Source: Cheiracanthium punctorium (taxonomy: Eukaryota > Arthropoda > Arachnida > Araneae > Cheiracanthiidae). From it: a DNA stretch of 64,000 bases. The notes below the pieces were generated by a model, which was given only the letters and a program-made list of their open reading frames with translations, searched no databases and was not told where the DNA came from. Made by a program: the position numbers and the translations under genes. The DNA is taken from positions 1 through 64,000 of the forward strand of contig JAWZYV010019563.1 of NCBI GenBank assembly GCA_038373885.1, read 5' to 3'. Each line of letters starts with the position of its first letter. Within the stretch, counting starts at the first letter, position 1. Below, piece by piece: positions 52,747 through 64,000 of this stretch.

Positions 52747-54896
52747 TGAACTCAAAAATGATTGTATGCATATTGCTCTCTTCAATAAAACGTTAGAATA
52801 AACCGCACAAAAGCTATTATTATTGAAAAAGAACACAACTGCATGTATTTACTTAACGTATGTACGTGATGTTCGTAGTGAGTCACCGACGGGTCGGTAC
52901 AAATTTCGGTTCAAGCACGGTCGTATCGAGCGGACTAGCCGAGGGCAGACGAGAGTGATTCTACTGTACAAAGAGAGTGGCAATTCTTCTATTGTTGAGG
53001 TAGCGAAGCCACAAATGGACTAATGGTAAAAAATTTTCTTTTGTATGTGAACATCTTCTCCTCAGGGCTTTAAAAAGTCGTAAATCTAGTGCGGACAGTG
53101 TCCCCTATCCCTTAAAATTCTGCGACTATTGCGGAAACTATAAATGAGTCTTTAGTATTATGCACTGGAGCTGACTGTGGCAGATCCAGAAAGGCTTCAA
53201 GCGGGAGGGAACAAGACCAAGCATTTTGCCAGATAGGTCATCCTTTTTCCTTTGCTATTAATTTTTAATTTTATAGCTGGTTTAACCCACTCTTTTTCAT
53301 AATTTAAAAGACGCTACTGAGAAGACTCCCCTTCTGTAATTACTTTGTTCTTAAAAAGTACCACCACGCCGGAACCCAATAATTGCGTTCGGTGGTGGGT
53401 TAAATTTTGCAACAACTCCATTCATTTTGAAGCGCCACTGAAAATTGTTTAGTCGAGAAGCAAACTGATGCAGTTTTCCTTAAAATGTTAAAAGTAGATT
53501 TAAAATCAATTCTTAATATCTCGAAAAAATATCGGTCTTTTAATCTGTATATTTAACTGTCCTCACAATTAGAACTGCCAGTCTCTTAAGTATTTCTGAA
53601 TTATTTTTTAATTTTGTATAATTTATAAACAAAATGTTTAGCGGTTTTCTTGATAATAAAAATTTGATTTTTTTTTCATGATATTAAAGCAGTAACTTGA
53701 ATTAAGTATGAAGAATGAACTTGTAGGCTACCTGTATTTTCCTTTTAAGATATTTTTTTTATAATTTAGTTTGTTAAATAAGGGAATATACTTACAGATG
53801 TATATTCTCTTTAAATTTTGATTTTGATTTTAGGAATTACGACTGATTATCAACTTGAGCGATCTTGGTCGAAAGGACGGGTCTCCCTCCGTGTGAGTCT
53901 AAGAGGTCCTAACCTTTATTTACACTAAAGTTTCAGAAAAAAAAACCCACGGAAAACTCCGTATTCTCTTTAAAAACCAAATTTGTCGATTAGAAAACTA
54001 CATCATACTTATTTTGCTAGTTTATGTACCATTAAACTATCATACATCAAATAATTTTAAATAAATAAATAACATATAACTAGTAATAACTAGTAATGAA
54101 TAAGTAATTTTAACCACTAGCACCCGATTCTTTTTTTGTTCAATATAGTAATAAAATTAGGAAGAAAATACTGTGATTTCCAGCTTTTTCTCCAGCTTCT
54201 GTAACTTATGCAAAGATTTTTAAATACCTTAGTTGAAAATCGCATAAAAAGTAGTTAGATTTAGCACTTTCAAAGACTACACAGAAATTATCATGTGTAT
54301 ATTACACTGAATAATATTTATCGTTACGAAATTCCAACATATTAATTATTTCCTTCCTTTTCTTTATCGTTTTGCAATGCACACACGGCACTGTTTCGTT
54401 TTCATGCTGTTTTATCATTTATATTTGAAAATGAAATATTGCACTCCACCTAAACCAACCCAAATGGTAATCCTAATAATATATCCTAATGATAGTACAA
54501 TATACTATCATTAGAACGCAAAAAATAATTATGAAGTTCATACAGTCAATTTATGCTTTTTCACTCACCATCTTAAATTTAATACAGATTCATGCTTTAT
54601 AAAACTATAAATTAAATTTACAATCATATTCACTAGACTCACTTTTATACGATCTTATCAGCATTTGCTGTGACATTTAATTGAACATTTATTTAAGATA
54701 TATTTTAAGTTGAGTAATTTGGTAAAATGAGTATATTCTTTGTTTGTTTTAATTTTACATAATGTAGTAATGCGCCTATTTTTTTAGTACATATTTACAT
54801 AATGTAGTAATATTAAATTTTACATAATGTAGTAACCTGTCTATCCTCATTTGCAAATTTTCTGAACTAATAATGTCGTTTAAATTTGTTTTATAG

Positions 54897-56482
54897 CTTC
54901 TGGACCTGACATTCTTGTCGAATTTGTGACTTCAAATGCTGGTCCTCTTCTGAACACAGGATTTCATTTTAAGGCAGACAGCATCATAGATCCAGATTCG
55001 TCAGAGCCTCTCCAGCTTCGTAACAACAGCTGCTTCGTCGAGAGATATTTGCCCGAAAACAAGGAGAGCACGTTTTCCAACTTGCGGTCGTGGTACCCAC
55101 CGAACACGACGTGCGCCTACCGCTTTTACACGACGCCAGAGGACGTTATTCGCCTGGACTTTTTATTGTTCAGAATCGAAAGGTTTACTATGTGCGAAGA
55201 GTCACTGAAACTGTACGATGCACCTGAGCCTAATCCAACGAAAATCATTACCAAACTTTGCGATATGAACAAAGCTCAGGCTGTCTATGAGTCGACTGGA
55301 CATCATTTGTACGTTGAATTTGTAAGTTCGAAGGGATCCCTTGATGGTTCTTCTATTAGTTACGAGTTCCAAGTAAAATCAGTTGGCGTGTCTTCCCTCG
55401 AAAGTGGTCACGCTTGCAGCAGAGTTTTGGATCGGGATGGACTAATCATTTTACCCTTGCACGAGCTTAATGCTACAAGTCAACCTGTTACCTGCAACTA
55501 TACATTAGACGCAACTTCTTTACTTCACGGAAGAGTCAATATGACTTTAGATGTACCATTCGAGAAAATGACCAATGTCTGTACAGATTGTAAACTCGAA
55601 ACTGTTGTGTTGGAAGTATTTGGCGCTACTATTGATGACACACCGATTTGTTTTTGCCATATAACTCGTAGGAGGACTGTTAATATTGTTTCAATGTCAT
55701 CCATTATGGTGGTTACTTTGAGATCTAATTCCATATCATCAGACCAAAAAGTTTTATTGACATCTTCAAGTAATAACAAGAATGCTAACAATAAAGACAT
55801 TACAGGCCAGTTTGTGTTCTTTAGTGATGTTAGATGCGGACCAGAAATTTTAAAACTAGATCTTCAAGGATCGCTTACCTTTCCATCATTCCAAGAGAAT
55901 ATGCTTCCGGGACCAGTTCACTGTCAATGGCAAATACCACTTTTACCAGGAATGGATGCTGGATTCCGACTCGAAAACTTCATCGCGAACAACTGCAGCT
56001 CAGATTACCTTAAAGTTAATCACGTTCTGCTCTGCCCAACACTGTCAGAGCATTCTTTTGTTGTACAAAGAGAGGACATCAAAAACTCTCACATTATCTT
56101 AGATCTCAGAGCCAGCGAGGCTTTAGAAATAAACTTTACTTTGTGGTGGACTCAACTCCGAGTGCTTCCAGCACCTTCCACATCCTCAGACTACTCTCTG
56201 ATGTCACTCGGCAAAGAGTGCGAATTCTTATGCGCTGCTTCTCTGACGTGCATTCGCAAAGAACTTGTGTGCAATGGTGTGCCCAATTGCCCCAGAAGCA
56301 AAGACGCACCTTTGCGAAAGTACTCGCCTGATGAGGAGCCATCTATGTGTCTCTCTGGAAAACAAACTTTCCAGTTACACTGGTGGGTTATCGGTTTCGG
56401 GTTAGGTATATGCTTTTGCTTTTTACTCGGTGTGTTGTACTCCATATGCAAAAGATGCCAAAACCACAGGGAACGATTTTAA
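54897..56482 (+). CDS. CUB/LDLa membrane protein gene, last exon with stop
   Basis: A 1586 bp terminal exon encoding about 527 residues. It finishes the CUB domain begun in the previous exon (DILVEFVTSN...GFHFKA). It then has a third CUB domain (CFVERY to YEFQVKS), a diverged CUB-like stretch with an odd cysteine pattern (VCTDCKLE, CFCH), and another CUB-like domain (VRCGPEILK to FTLWW). A class A LDL-receptor-type module follows (CEFLCAASLTCIRKELVCNGVPNC...C) with DEEP near its end. A single transmembrane helix comes next (WWVIGFGLGICFCFLLGVLY) and a short basic cytoplasmic tail. Several N-x-S/T sequons fit an extracellular position. The layout resembles the Drosophila Culd (CUB and LDLa domain) type, but orthology is inference. 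Confidence 0.93.
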
Positions 56483-56541
56483 ATATTTCGACGTCTTTTC
56501 GATTTTCTTGACCATTTCTAAGATTGGTGCTTTATTGTTAG

Positions 56542-56547
56542 AATAAA
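56542..56547 (+). terminator. Poly(A) signal of the CUB/LDLa gene
   Basis: AATAAA lies 60 bp after the stop, with a GT-rich CTGGTCCTGTGTTTG about 25 bp further on as the likely downstream element. The 3' UTR would be under 100 bp. Confidence 0.7.
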
Positions 56548-56589
56548 ATCTTTTTGATACTGATATTCTCTGGTCCTGTGTTTGATTAA

Positions 56590-59416
56590 GTAGTTTACAC
56601 CGACATAAACATAAAAATGATTTAAGTAATGAAAAATATACAAACTGATTTTTCTCTCTCATTTATTTTACTTTAAGTAACAGTTAAGCCCAAAGAGGAC
56701 ATATTTTAAATCTAAAGTACAGTTCCTAAAATTCGTACATTAAGCACTTCAGAGCCTGAATACAAAGTTGTGTATTTTTAAAAATAATATGAAAATATAC
56801 TAAGATTAGATCTGAAAAAGTTGAAAGGAATCAATGTCTAATTTACTTTAATTTTGAAAATTAAACAGCATTGACTTTGAGAGTATACAATAACTTCGCT
56901 AATTGAAGTTGGTTTTTAAAATTGAGAAAGGAAAGTGTGACTTTTTAAAATACTGTATTCTGAGTAAATGAATAAATAAATGAGTACTGTCTTCCAAGCA
57001 ATTTAGACATAATAATTTTTTCTGATTTAGCTTAGCTTAACTGTTATATGCTTTTAGTTTACTCTTTTTAGTATTTAAATTTTGTTGCATGCAACAGTTC
57101 TTTGCTTATTAAGTATTTCGGCCAATTAAAGTGCCTAAAAACATTTTTAGAGATTTTAAAGTTTGAAATTGTGAAAGTAACTTCCAATTAATGCCTGTAA
57201 ATTGTTTTAAAAAATTTCACCTCAAGTAAAAATAGAAAACAAAAATCTATTATTGAAAAATACGCGTGGTATTTAAATGCATCAACCATTGCTGGTGGGT
57301 AAAATTTCGTTAGTCATAATTAGATTTCTGTATTTTTTGTTGAATGATTGGATTTAAGAAGCTCGTTTTAATAAATTTTACGGGGATGATGAAAAACTGG
57401 AAATGCAAATGATAAATATAAAAACTGCATTGCTGACAGCGAATTTTCTACAGAAAAATAAAAAATCCTTTATATCAGGAGGGGTAATTATGAATTTGAA
57501 TATTTTTTTAAGTTCGTGAGTTTTTGTATTCTTCATAATCGCAATTTTTTTGATAATTAAGAGGTAACTATGACCTTTTTACGAACAGCTAAAACAAAGC
57601 TTTATTTCCGTAGGCTTGCTTGTGCTTAATTTAAGGGGCTGGCTAGCCACAATTACCATATAAAACCTCAAAATTGAAATGTTTGGGTGCAATTGTGGCC
57701 GTCAGTTGGGGAATTATCACCACTTTTTTTTCTCTTGATACATACGCAATAAATCTTTCGTTAGAGAAAAAAGAAATTACGCGAACAAAAACTAAACATG
57801 TACACTTACATTAAAAACTTATCTACAGACACTAATAACAAAAATATTCTTGGAAAGTAAAGTACAAAAAAAAATACTCAATGATATGAAGTCTGTCAGA
57901 ACAACGATTCTTTTTCTCTCGGTGACACGTTTCACAATTATTTTAATTATGAAACAGTAGCTAATTGAGAGAGCGGGAGCGAGATGTGAAAGAAAAAATT
58001 CCCTTTTTCTATCTATAGTTTCTCTTATTTATTTTCAGTACAATCTCGTAACTGTAGATTCTTCTCTTGTTGAGGTAAACCTGACTTCTTGAAATTGTGG
58101 TTCCCAAGGAATCATAAGATTAATCATTTAGGGACATTTGTTGAATTTTATGGCTCCTTTTCAATAAGGAAATAATGAAAGCACATATCAATTTAAACCA
58201 GTAACGTAAAAGTGAGCTTTCAAGAACACCTTAAATCTCAAAAAGTAGCAAGTCTTGGGGATCGAGCGATTAGGAGGAGGGGGGGAGGGATCATTTTTGG
58301 ATAAAGTGGGTAAAACACGTACTGTAGAGTGACTTCTTTTAATATGTTTTCGTAATGTTTTGATATGTATATCTTAGCTGTGTTGGCAGGCCTAGACAAT
58401 AATTCTTAAGCAGGTGAAATTTTTAATGATTATAAACAGAATTCTAATTTTATAATTTATTTGTGTATATAAATTAATTTAAATTATTTTTCTTCAATGT
58501 TTTAAATGATGTAAGGCACACATGTGTATTTTTTGGACTTTTTTATTACATTTTAAAACTTGCTCATGGTTGTCCCACTTAAAAAATAATAGTGGGATAG
58601 TTAACCATGATAACAAAAGTAAAAAATGTGAACTATGTTTAAAAAATTACAAAGATGTCAGAAGCTCGTATGTAATTAAACAGTAATTCAGGGACTTGTG
58701 CCACATATATTTTTGAATTAGCGTAAAACATCCCATGCTGAACATACAGTAAAATAAATGATGCTGTACTATTTATAGTGGAATATAGAGCATGTGTACT
58801 ACGACAAAAAATCTAAAAGAGTCATTAATATTTTTTATCAAATTTTTTTTCTAAAACATTGCATTGCGGGTGAGACGCCGCCCTTGTGTGGGAATTATGC
58901 CGTACCTGTCATAAAAACAGAATGAAATAATGAATAAAAAATACTCGAAAAAATATTCATATCTGTACTATAATTACCTATTTGGTAACAAAAAGATACT
59001 AAATCAGCATAAAGAGACGTACTAGAAGGTTTAAATCAATATTAGTCTACCTACTTAGTTCACAACTAAAAGTAAATTCTTATATTTTTAATTGAATTTT
59101 AATTGTTGTTTCATCAACAACGTAACATATGTGTATTTGAGAGGGGAAAAAAAAGAGTAAAATAGTGTTTACATTGATTTATTTGTTTTAACATTGTTGT
59201 ATTTTTTAATATGGGCGTTTCTAATGAAATCTGTAAAAAAAAAAAATTAACAATTTATCCGGTTTCTAAAAACAATAATTAATTTAAGCCAGATAGTTAA
59301 AATGCAGAATTATTACAATTACAAATAACGACTAATAGCATGCCCACCTTGGTCAGTTTGTGTAGAATGAAAAGAAAGGAAAAGTTGATAACACTCAATT
59401 CGAACCCAGCAAATAT
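56590..59416. other. Downstream intergenic AT-rich sequence, nothing recognised
   Basis: No supported gene or element. A G-rich patch (GGAGGAGGGGGGGAGGG) lies at about 58273. Confidence 0.6.
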
Positions 59417-59424
59417 ACTCCAGT

Positions 59425-60391
59425 CATAAGCGTAAAGTTTTCAAAATTATTGGGGGGGCCTGACCCCACGACCACATATATTCACGTCAGTGGCATAGCC
59501 AAGAGGGGGGGGGGGTTATGGAAGTCATAACACCCCCATGAGGAATTTTTAACCATACAAAATGTATATTCTTCACTCCCTTATCATACACCCGTACCGT
59601 ATACATATATGTGAGTTGCAGCAGTCGTAACCCCCCTCTCTCCCTCATGAAAAATTTATGGCTACGCCACTGATTCACGTACATATAACTTACTCATAGC
59701 TGCCAACTACTACGGAATACAATTAAAATCACTTTTTCTACATGATTTTTCGGCTTAAAATGTAGCAAAATTCTTGTGCTACGTGCGCGAGCTGGTTACT
59801 ATTTTGAAAAAAATAATTAAAAAATATACTGTTTACGAAAAGTGGTTAATTATATTCGTAGTAGTTGGCAGCCATGACTTACTATGATAAGTGTAAATTA
59901 TTGGAGGCGCTCGAGCTCTATGGGTCCATAGAATTCTACACCTATGTAAGGTAAGTATCCATGTTAGTATCTTCCTACCATGTTATAAGTTAAAAATAGA
60001 AGCAAAGTAAAACATTCAAAGGAGGAAAAAAAAAACATTTTCAATGACATAGTGCATTTTAGACACATCTGAATTTTTCTTCATTTCATACTTCACATTG
60101 CATAATCTGATTTTAATTAACCAGAGCCTGGCGAGGGCAGCTTATAGTAATATTGTGTGTTACGTGGCGTCACAATGAATACTAAATCATGATTGAAATC
60201 AAAAGAAGTAAATTTTTAAAAGTACAATTAAAGTTTTTTTAAACGTTTGTAAGTGGCGTGAAATACTTTTTTTATGTTAGTATAAATTAGTTTTCTGTAT
60301 TGAGTGGTAAATTATTGGGTGGGCTCAGCCCCTATTCCCAATTTATTGGGGGGGCTCGAGCCCCACGGGCCCATATAACTCTACGCCTATG
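59425..60391. mobile_element. hAT-type element (CATARGCGTARAG ends) with nested MITE, perfect TSD
   Basis: CATAAGCGTAAAG on the left and CTCTACGCCTATG on the right are inverted. ACTCCAGT stands on both sides (59417-59424, 60392-60399). Internal copies of GGGGGCTCGAGCCCC-type sequence and an inner CTACACCTATG at about 59936 suggest it arose from a partial duplication. It is non-coding. Confidence 0.8.
59488..59672. mobile_element. hAT-type MITE (CAGTGGCATAGCC ends), perfect TSD, nested
   Basis: It begins CAGTGGCATAGCC and ends GGCTACGCCACTG, with ATTCACGT on both sides (59480-59487, 59673-59680). It is in the opposite orientation to 33959-34127. Confidence 0.88.
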
Positions 60392-60399
60392 ACTCCAGT

Positions 60400-61032
60400 A
60401 ACATAAATTCAGTAATATAAAAAAAATAAGACACGGAGAGAAATTAAAATTTTGCTAATTGCGGCGTCCCAAACAAAAGAAAATGCAGCATGTATACCGG
60501 AATGGCAGTGCGGTACCTATCCCATTTTGTGCGGTGCAGACGTAATACATCACAGTTTCCTGTCCTAACGGAAAATGGAGTATCCATATACACTGTACTC
60601 TATACATGTGCTACGCTTAGTTTTGACTTTGAAATCATGCACGCATTCAATAATTAGTGTAAAAAATGTTATTTGGCACAGCGTGTTTAATAATTTTTAT
60701 AGTGAAATCAAGCGCTTATCTCAAAATAACGATTGCATAATTACAGGTAGAACATTAAAAAGGATTCAAGCTGTATACAGAAACTGGAAATTTCATTGCA
60801 CACCTATTTTGTGCTTTTGAATGCTATCTATCGATAATCACAAGAAATACAAGGGGTGCAGCATCTGTCCAGGATGCGGTGACTCTCCCAATGTTGCCTT
60901 ATAAAAAAGGAATTTTTAAGCACAAATTATTTCGCCTGAAAATGTTTTCTTAGGCCTAAAACCTTTGAACACAGAAACGTTAAATCCGTATATTCAAATT
61001 TTGGCATAATTTCGATAACTCTAATAGATTTA
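60400..61032. other. Spacer, nothing recognised
   Basis: One 81-codon frame (60575-60820) starts at an ATG (ATGGAGTATCC). It has no recognisable motif and AT-rich composition like its surroundings, so it is probably chance. Confidence 0.55.
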
Positions 61033-61349
61033 TACTTAAGGCGACCATATTTCTAAACAGTATTTTGGGGACAAATCAAGCATTGTCCTCGAATCCAAGG
61101 AAAACTTGAAGACACTAGAAAATATTTTAGGGGACTTATTCGAGGACACAACATATTAATACCAGTATACCGATACTTTAAATCTTGACTGACTTTGATA
61201 CTTAAAAATGAACTCTAATAGCTTTTTATATCAATTGTGTATTCCTATTTCTAATAAATAAATGGAAGCGTTTCATTCATTCATAAATATTTATTTAAAC
61301 CAGAAATATGAAAGGAATGTCATGTTGAAATATTGCAATTTATTCAAAA

Positions 61350-63290
61350 CTAGTTGCTACCCGCGACTTCGTCCGCGTCGGCTTTAGAATTAGGTCCCGA
61401 CAGAAATGTAGCATGTGTGAATAACAAATATTGTGGCGACAAAAGGAACTGCATTTAAATATTATTTGCTTTTTACTTGTTTCAAAAGAAGTATAATGCA
61501 TGTTAGTATACTTCATTTAAAATAAGAGAATATGCACAGAGATACTAAATTTAGATTTTTTTCAGACATTTGGCGAATAAAAACAGTTATGACAGTATTT
61601 GAGAACTGTTTTGTAAAAGAAATATTTATGCTATATGCATGAATTTTAGTCTATGTTAATCAGGAATAGAGCTAGAGCAGCTTTCTATTAGTGAAAAAGT
61701 TTGAGAATCGGTTCTGTAGTTACAGAGATACCCAGAGAGCGTAATGTATTAGAATTATTTTGAGTGTTCCTGTAAAGGAACTATTTATGCTACATGCATG
61801 AATTTTAGCCTATAATACTCAAGAATAGTGTAGCTTACTATCAGTAAAAAAAGTTTAGGAATCGGTTCAGTACTTACAGAGATGCACATAGAGCGTAATG
61901 TAATTCTTATTAGCATCCCTGTAAAAGAACTATCTGTGATATATGCATTAAATGTAGCCTATAACACTTAGGATGCCACCAGTGTCTAAGAAGTTCTGCT
62001 CTCAAAACTGCAAGGGGGGAGGTGCAAGATTCAAACCCCGGTCGCGCCTGTCGTCCTATTCGCTCCCAGTTTTCCGTGGTTTTCTAAAAAACCTCGCATA
62101 TATACGGGCTAGGATCCCTTAGAAAATCCCCCACAGAGGAATTTTCCATATAGGCCTAGGACCCTAGTGCAGTCAATCGGTCTTAATGCAAAAACAAACA
62201 ATGATACTCAGGAATAATGTAACTTTTAATCAGTGAAAAAAGTTTTAGAATCGGTTTAGTAGCTACAAAATTTCAATAGAGCGCAATGCATTAGAATTAT
62301 TTATGCTATATGCTTGAAAGGCTGCCTGTATGTTAATCCAGGGCATAAGCTATTTTCATTACAAATTTTTTCAAATCCGTTCAACCATTTTTGTGTGATT
62401 CAGTCAAGAATATCCAAACACACAAACGTACACATTTATATTATTGGTAGGATTTGGAAATTTATGAATTTTAAGAAACACATCTGGATTTTTCTTGGTA
62501 CTTACGTATTATCTCAGCGGTCATTCCCGCCAAACTGTTTTATCGTCAAATGGGTTGCCAAACTGTTGCCAATCGTATTCAAAACCATTAATAATTTCAT
62601 GTGCCCGGCATTTATTTCGGCAAAAAATCGCATGTCTTGGCGGACCGCCGGGATAATACATAAGTACCCTTTTCTATACTTATGCTTTTTAATTTGGCGT
62701 AAAATCAACATAATTTCCATGTTTTTCAAATGCATGTGATTTTGCAAATAGAATTTCTGCTTTATTTCAAAAGTATAAATCATTTTGTGCGGGCGATAAA
62801 ACGGCTTTTAATTAATAGTTTGTAAAGTAGTTAAAATTTCAAAATTTTGAGCCTCAGGTGCACTTTACCGAAGTTATGGGCTCAATCATGCTCAAATTTT
62901 CAAAGCTCTGCTTTCTGTAGATTTGTATGGAGAACATTCATTTTTATTTTTACAGATAGATAGATTTGGCATAAAACTGGCTTAATTTCCGTGGTATTTA
63001 ATGTTTTTCAGATGCACGCGCGCTTATTTATTGAAGTAATAGCGTTCTTGTTAGCTCAAAACATGAATCATTTGATACGGGCGAAACTCGCCAACCATGG
63101 CAATGTAAAAACGGTTTTTAATTAATAATTAAAAAAGTAATTAAAAATCTAAAATTCTAATTAGCCTATAACCAACTCCAGGGTCCCATCTATATCTAAA
63201 CCAAAATGCATCCTAATCGATTCAGCGGTTTAGGCGTGAAAGCGTCATAAACAAACAAACTCACTTTCGCATTTATAATATTAGTTAGGA
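61350..63290 (-). mobile_element. Helitron on the minus strand, third family
   Basis: On the minus strand it starts TCCTAACTAATATTATAAATGCG at 63290 and ends GACGAAGTCGCGGGTAGCAACTAG at 61350, followed by T. Both ends are textbook Helitron termini. A second 5' end (TCCTACCAATAATATAAATG) lies inside at 62452, so 61350-62452 could be a shorter copy of its own. The left part has a ~150-160 bp repeat (ATTTATGCTATATGCATGAA at 61624, 61784, about 61932, about 62300), split by a SINE. No Rep/helicase is present. Confidence 0.82.
62010..62205 (+). repeat. tRNA-derived SINE inside the Helitron
   Basis: GATTCAAACCCCGG is a B-box-like word. The body CCTCGCATATATACGGGC...CTAGGACCCTAGTGCAGTCAATCGG matches the SINE pieces at 15340-16120. 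A (CAAA)n tail follows. Confidence 0.68.
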
Positions 63291-63666
63291 TTTAACTCTT
63301 GGCATAGTATTTGTATTTTTCGGAAGACATTACTTTTTACATTGGCTGGTTTTGTAATAATTTTTCATGAATGACAACAAGCGTTTTCAGAGATCGAACT
63401 TCATTGTTTCTCTGAGTAGAAGGCGCTTTCAGTTGTTTTATTTATTTTTTATTTCTTCAGTTTTTTCTGAAAGAAATAAACTGATCGGAAACTTTCAGGG
63501 AAAAAGTACAAATCTTTAAATTTGGGGACTTTTCGCGTCCCCAAGAAGTCAAAGTATTTTTGGGGACAAAATGAAAAAAAGGTCTATATTTGGGGACTGT
63601 CCTCGAATTTCGAGGACGTATGGTCACCTTACTTATAGTTAATGATGAAAAATACATCTCGGAAAA

Positions 63667-63833
63667 TCCTTATTTATAAATAAAAATGAAATTCTGTTTG
63701 TGGGTTGGTTTAGACCCCATACAAATCCAGAAAAATTGACCTATCACCCAGAAATTTTGCACAGATGTGTAAAATAATATAGAAGAAATGATAGTCCACT
63801 TTAAAACATTGAAAATCCACCCGATCCCGGAGT
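63667..63833 (+). mobile_element. 5' part of a Helitron of the 26.8 kb family
   Basis: TCCTTATTTATAAATAAAAATG and the following CAAATCC, CCTATCACCCAGAAATTTTG and AAAATAATATAGAA words match the starts at 26801 and 27926. It is broken by the next MITE and the window end. Confidence 0.75.
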
Positions 63834-63837
63834 TTAA

Positions 63838-64000
63838 CCCATTTATGCCTAGTGTCCCTTTTTTGGGACGGCATTTTCACTATTAGTCGAAAACGTTATT
63901 TATTTTTCCTAGCCTTTATTCATGAGTATTAAGCCTTAACTCTACAAAATATTTTAAAATGACCAAGTAGGATGTTGATATTTCGATTTTTATGCATAAT
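63838..64000. mobile_element. piggyBac-like MITE (TTAA-CCCATTTATGCC), cut by window end
   Basis: TTAA then CCCATTTATGCCTAG, matching 16524-16799 in inverted order up to the window edge. It interrupts the Helitron start just before it. Confidence 0.78.

Larger units (their letters stand above)
52274..54896 (+). other. 2.6 kb intron with a SINE and a short hairpin element
   Basis: It runs from GTAAAT to TTTTATAG. Apart from the two repeats listed, it is AT-rich and shows no exon. A small GC-rich inverted patch (CCACCACGCCGGAAC...GTTCGGTGGTGG) lies near 53360-53400. Confidence 0.75.
61039..63629. mobile_element. Inverted-end element (AGGYGACCATA) with 6 bp TSD, split by Helitron
   Basis: Left AGGCGACCATA and right TATGGTCACCT are inverted. 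TACTTA stands exactly on both sides (61033-61038, 63630-63635). GGGGAC and GTCCTCGAA words recur just inside both ends. Without the Helitron insertion it is about 650 bp. Its sister is at 20095-20880. Confidence 0.7.

Noticed and set aside
62314..62739. 141-codon ORF
   Set aside because: It lies across a Helitron 5' terminus, starts at a non-ATG codon region, is AT-rich and shows no motif.

Overview
The window is eukaryotic and looks like part of a large, repeat-choked arthropod genome. It is AT-rich, has a spliced gene with long introns and canonical GT/AG junctions, and carries Helitrons, Ty3/gypsy LTR elements, tRNA-derived SINEs and many hAT, Tc1/mariner-pogo, piggyBac-like and Mutator-like miniature elements. 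An arachnid, perhaps a spider, is my best guess. It rests on the general look of the repeats and was not tested by any search.

Only one host gene is clearly visible: the 3' part of a plus-strand gene for a single-pass membrane protein with CUB domains and one LDL-receptor class A (LDLa) repeat. Three exons are readable (34902-35066, 51897-52273, 54897-56482) and their phases join perfectly. A 16.8 kb intron and a 2.6 kb intron separate them, and an AATAAA lies 60 bp after the stop. Upstream exons were not found, so 1-34901 is either more intron or intergenic DNA.

1-8131 is a head-to-tail array of three non-autonomous Helitrons, the first cut by the window edge. 8132-13613 is a decayed Ty3/gypsy element with a 921 bp 3' LTR. 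14146-24055 is bracketed by hAT-type ends and an 8 bp target duplication. It contains a Mutator-like element, several MITEs, a SINE, and one small ORF with a signal-peptide-like start. 24-35 kb is a patchwork of MITEs, including a hAT element invaded by Helitrons (one with an array of CTCF-like motifs) and by another MITE, plus an inverted partial LTR related to the one at 12.7-13.6 kb.

The 16.8 kb intron holds an intact, apparently young Ty3/gypsy element on the minus strand (36205-41889, one ORF of about 1587 codons, 196 bp LTRs differing at one visible base, TSD TATG). It sits inside an older foldback element. The rest of the intron holds a second foldback, more hAT MITEs and a cluster of 173 bp tandem repeats. 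Downstream of the gene, 56.5-59.4 kb is plain AT-rich sequence. 59.4-64 kb holds further nested elements: a hAT element with an inner MITE, an element with 6 bp target duplications interrupted by Helitron sequence, and the start of another Helitron cut by a TTAA-flanked MITE.

Most transposon calls rest on termini and target-site duplications read directly by eye. Family names are inference from those ends, because no similarity search was possible.
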